Shown piece by piece: positions 4,967 through 6,103 of a DNA stretch of 6,103 bases. Source of the DNA: Microcaldota archaeon. Lineage in GTDB: Archaea > Micrarchaeota > Micrarchaeia > Micrarchaeales > Micrarchaeaceae. The position numbers and the translations under genes are program-made. Numbering within the stretch: position 1 is the stretch's first letter; every line of letters begins with the position of its first letter. A model generated the notes under the pieces. It did no database searches. It was not told the origin of the DNA and was given only the letters and a program-made list of their open reading frames with translations. The stretch lies in contig JAKASM010000025.1 in assembly GCA_021819045.1 (NCBI GenBank), positions 1-6,103 on the forward strand, read 5' to 3'.

Positions 4967-5039
4967 GGGGCTGTACGCTAACCTGGCAGACTGCCGCGTT
5001 CGGGTCGCGGTTATCCGAGTTCAAATCTCGGCAGCCCCA
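4967..5039 (+). tRNA. tRNA-Pro (anticodon CGG) with mismatched D stem
   Basis: This should read the proline codon CCG. Acceptor GGGGCTG (4967-4973) pairs perfectly with CAGCCCC (5032-5038), and A5039 is the discriminator; CCA is not encoded. The anticodon stem CCGCG/CGCGG (4994-4998/5006-5010) encloses the loop TTCGGGT with anticodon CGG (5001-5003). The variable region is 4 bases, and the T arm CCGAG-TTCAAAT-CTCGG (5015-5031) is perfect. The D arm is odd. With U8, A14, G18-G19 and A21 aligned, positions 10-13 (CGCT) face 22-25 (GACT), giving only G11-C24 and U13-G22, with C12-A23 and C10-U25 mismatched. All other parts look intact. It is either functional with an unusual D arm, corrected after transcription, or a decaying copy. 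There is no intron. Confidence 0.82.
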
Positions 5040-5103
5040 TGTCTACCCTGATAAGCATTATTTGCAAATGCAATGGTTCATTACTCTATTTATTATAGCT
5101 CTC

Positions 5104-5124
5104 TTTTCTTTAGGCACTCTTTTT
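5104..5124 (+). terminator. T-rich tract, possible terminator after tRNA-Pro
   Basis: Two T runs (TTTT at 5104-5107 and TTTTT at 5120-5124) occur on the coding strand downstream of tRNA-Pro, in the otherwise gene-free 181-base gap. Archaeal RNA polymerase commonly stops at such tracts. There is no clear hairpin, and the distance of over 60 bases from the tRNA lowers confidence. Confidence 0.25.
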
Positions 5125-5184
5125 AGATAATGCTCAGCAGAAAGTTTCCATCGTTTAGATAGTAGGAGATGCCAACCTAATAAT

Positions 5185-5192
5185 GATAAAAA
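5185..5192 (+). promoter_or_regulatory. Possible TATA box for malic enzyme gene
   Basis: GATAAAAA is centred about 32 bases before the ATG at 5221, predicting a leader of under 10 bases, as with other genes here. The CATATAG at 5202-5208 is too close to the start codon to serve. No clear ribosome binding site precedes the ATG, which fits a nearly leaderless message. Confidence 0.3.
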
Positions 5193-5220
5193 CCTTGACA
5201 TGCATATAGAATAAGATTGA

Positions 5221-6103
5221 ATGGGGGATGATGTAACCACAGAGGAGGCACTTTCACTGCATCATAAGCGAAAAGGCAAAATTGAGATTATAGGTAAAAC
5301 AAGCCTGCTTAATCAACGTGATCTTTCAATCTGCTATACTCCTGGGGTCGCAGAAGTAAGCCGCATAGTAAGTCAGGATCCCGCAAAGTCGTATGATTAT
5401 ACAAATCGCGCCAATACTATCGCAATAATAAGTGACGGGACTAGGGTTTTGGAGATGGGTCCTCTCGGCCCAGAGGCGGAAATGCCGATATTGGAGGGCA
5501 AATCCTTGCTGTTCAAGAAATTCGGAGGCGTTGATGCAATACCGATAGTAGTATCATCTAAAGACAAGGATGACATAATAAAGTTCGCAAAAATGCTAAA
5601 GCCATCAATTGCAGCAATTGCAATAGAGGATATAGAGTCACCCAAAGTATTTAACATAACTCGTAAACTGGCCGAAGAAATTGGAATACCGGTATTCCAT
5701 GATGACAGGGAGGGCACGTCAATGGTTGTAAGGGCAGCATTGATGAATGCGCTTAAAGTAATAGGAAAAGAGCCAAATAAGGTAAAAGTCGTTATAAATG
5801 GGGCCGGAGCTGCAGGTCACGGGATATCAGAGATACTCTCGGATTCAGGTATAAAGCATATCATAGTATGCGATAAGAAAGGGGCAATATACAAGGGAAG
5901 AGATCAAGACATGGGGCAATTCAAGGACGAGATTGCAGACATGACAAATCCCTCCATGGCTAAGGGGTCACTTAGTGATATGGCTAAAGGTGCAGATGTT
6001 TTAATCGGCGTATCAGCTAAAGGACTATTCAACAAGGAAATAATATCATCAATCGCAAGCAAACCTATAGTATTTGCATTAGCCAATCCCAACCCCGACA
6101 TAG
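5221..6103 (+). CDS. Malic enzyme (malate dehydrogenase, oxaloacetate-decarboxylating), 3'-truncated
   Basis: The enzyme oxidatively decarboxylates malate to pyruvate and CO2 with NAD(P)+ in the cytosol, or could run in reverse. The first 294 codons are present; the frame is open at the window end. Motifs in order are 'ICYTPGVAEVS' (37-47, catalytic Tyr39), 'SDGTRVLEMGPLGPEAEMP' (71-89), 'LEGKSLLFKKFGG' (91-103, catalytic Lys94), 'IEDIESP' (135-141, metal ligands Glu136 and Asp137), 'FHDDREGTS' (159-167, metal Asp161/162), the nucleotide-binding 'GAGAAG' (194-199), and 'ALANPNPDI' (286-294). The last two residues of the usual HDDQHGTA signature differ from most family members (here R-E replaces Q-H). 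Start: the ATG at 5221 is the only standard codon ahead of the conserved region and gives a 30-odd residue lead-in normal for bacterial/archaeal forms. About 100-150 residues are probably missing. Cofactor preference (NAD or NADP) cannot be settled from what is visible. Confidence 0.93.
   Translation, partial: MGDDVTTEEALSLHHKRKGKIEIIGKTSLLNQRDLSICYTPGVAEVSRIVSQDPAKSYDYTNRANTIAIISDGTRVLEMGPLGPEAEMPILEGKSLLFKKFGGVDAIPIVVSSKDKDDIIKFAKMLKPSIAAIAIEDIESPKVFNITRKLAEEIGIPVFHDDREGTSMVVRAALMNALKVIGKEPNKVKVVINGAGAAGHGISEILSDSGIKHIIVCDKKGAIYKGRDQDMGQFKDEIADMTNPSMAKGSLSDMAKGADVLIGVSAKGLFNKEIISSIASKPIVFALANPNPDI

Noticed and set aside
5058..5240. A 60-codon minus-strand frame with a basic, fluent-looking sequence in the gap before the malic enzyme gene
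   Set aside because: It starts inside the malic enzyme coding region (GTG at 5240, next ATG at 5201), has no clear promoter or ribosome binding site and no motif I recognise. It could be a real micro-gene or a remnant, but the sequence does not support a call.
1..6103. CRISPR arrays, insertion sequences, toxin-antitoxin or defence genes
   Set aside because: No direct repeat arrays, terminal inverted repeats, transposase motifs or defence-family signatures were seen on either strand.

Overview
The window looks archaeal and most resembles a small-genome DPANN-type lineage; Micrarchaeota/ARMAN-like is my best guess, from remembered protein resemblance rather than a search. The archaeal signs are TATA (box A) elements about 22-26 bases before RNA genes and just ahead of start codons, a tRNA intron with a bulge-helix-bulge splice signal, a 5S rRNA gene unlinked to 16S/23S, and archaeal-type proteins (STT3/AglB, RNase P Rpp21, PriL-type primase subunit). 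Isoleucine is written mainly as ATA: 42 of 48 Ile codons in the guaB-like gene.

Layout, left to right. (1) 2-868 (+): C-terminal part of an STT3/AglB oligosaccharyltransferase. (2) 917-2338 (+): an IMP dehydrogenase/GMP reductase family enzyme with two CBS domains, whose flap lacks the Arg-Tyr pair of true IMP dehydrogenases. (3) 2387-2494 (+): intron-containing tRNA-Ile with the rare anticodon UAU, followed 11 bases later by a small unknown gene (2506-2859). (4) 2860-4460 (-): a leftward block of priL, a cysteine-rich zinc-finger micro-ORF overlapping the priL stop and lacking a normal start codon, a stand-alone 5S rRNA with its own promoter, and an RNase P protein (Rpp21/Rnp4) gene 17 bases downstream of the 5S. 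(5) 4527-4922 (+): an unknown helical protein sharing a central TATA element with priL. (6) 4967-5039 (+): tRNA-Pro(CGG) with an oddly mismatched D stem. (7) 5221-6103 (+): the first 294 codons of a malic enzyme, cut by the window end.

The genes are mainly housekeeping: protein glycosylation, purine balance, translation RNAs and their processing (5S, two tRNAs, RNase P protein), replication priming, and malate/pyruvate metabolism. There is no mobile element, CRISPR array or toxin-like module. The most notable points are the tRNA-Ile(UAU) matched by extreme AUA use, the hidden zinc-finger ORF behind a primase subunit that has no complete Fe-S cysteine set, the 5S/RNase P protein linkage, and the purine enzyme of uncertain direction.
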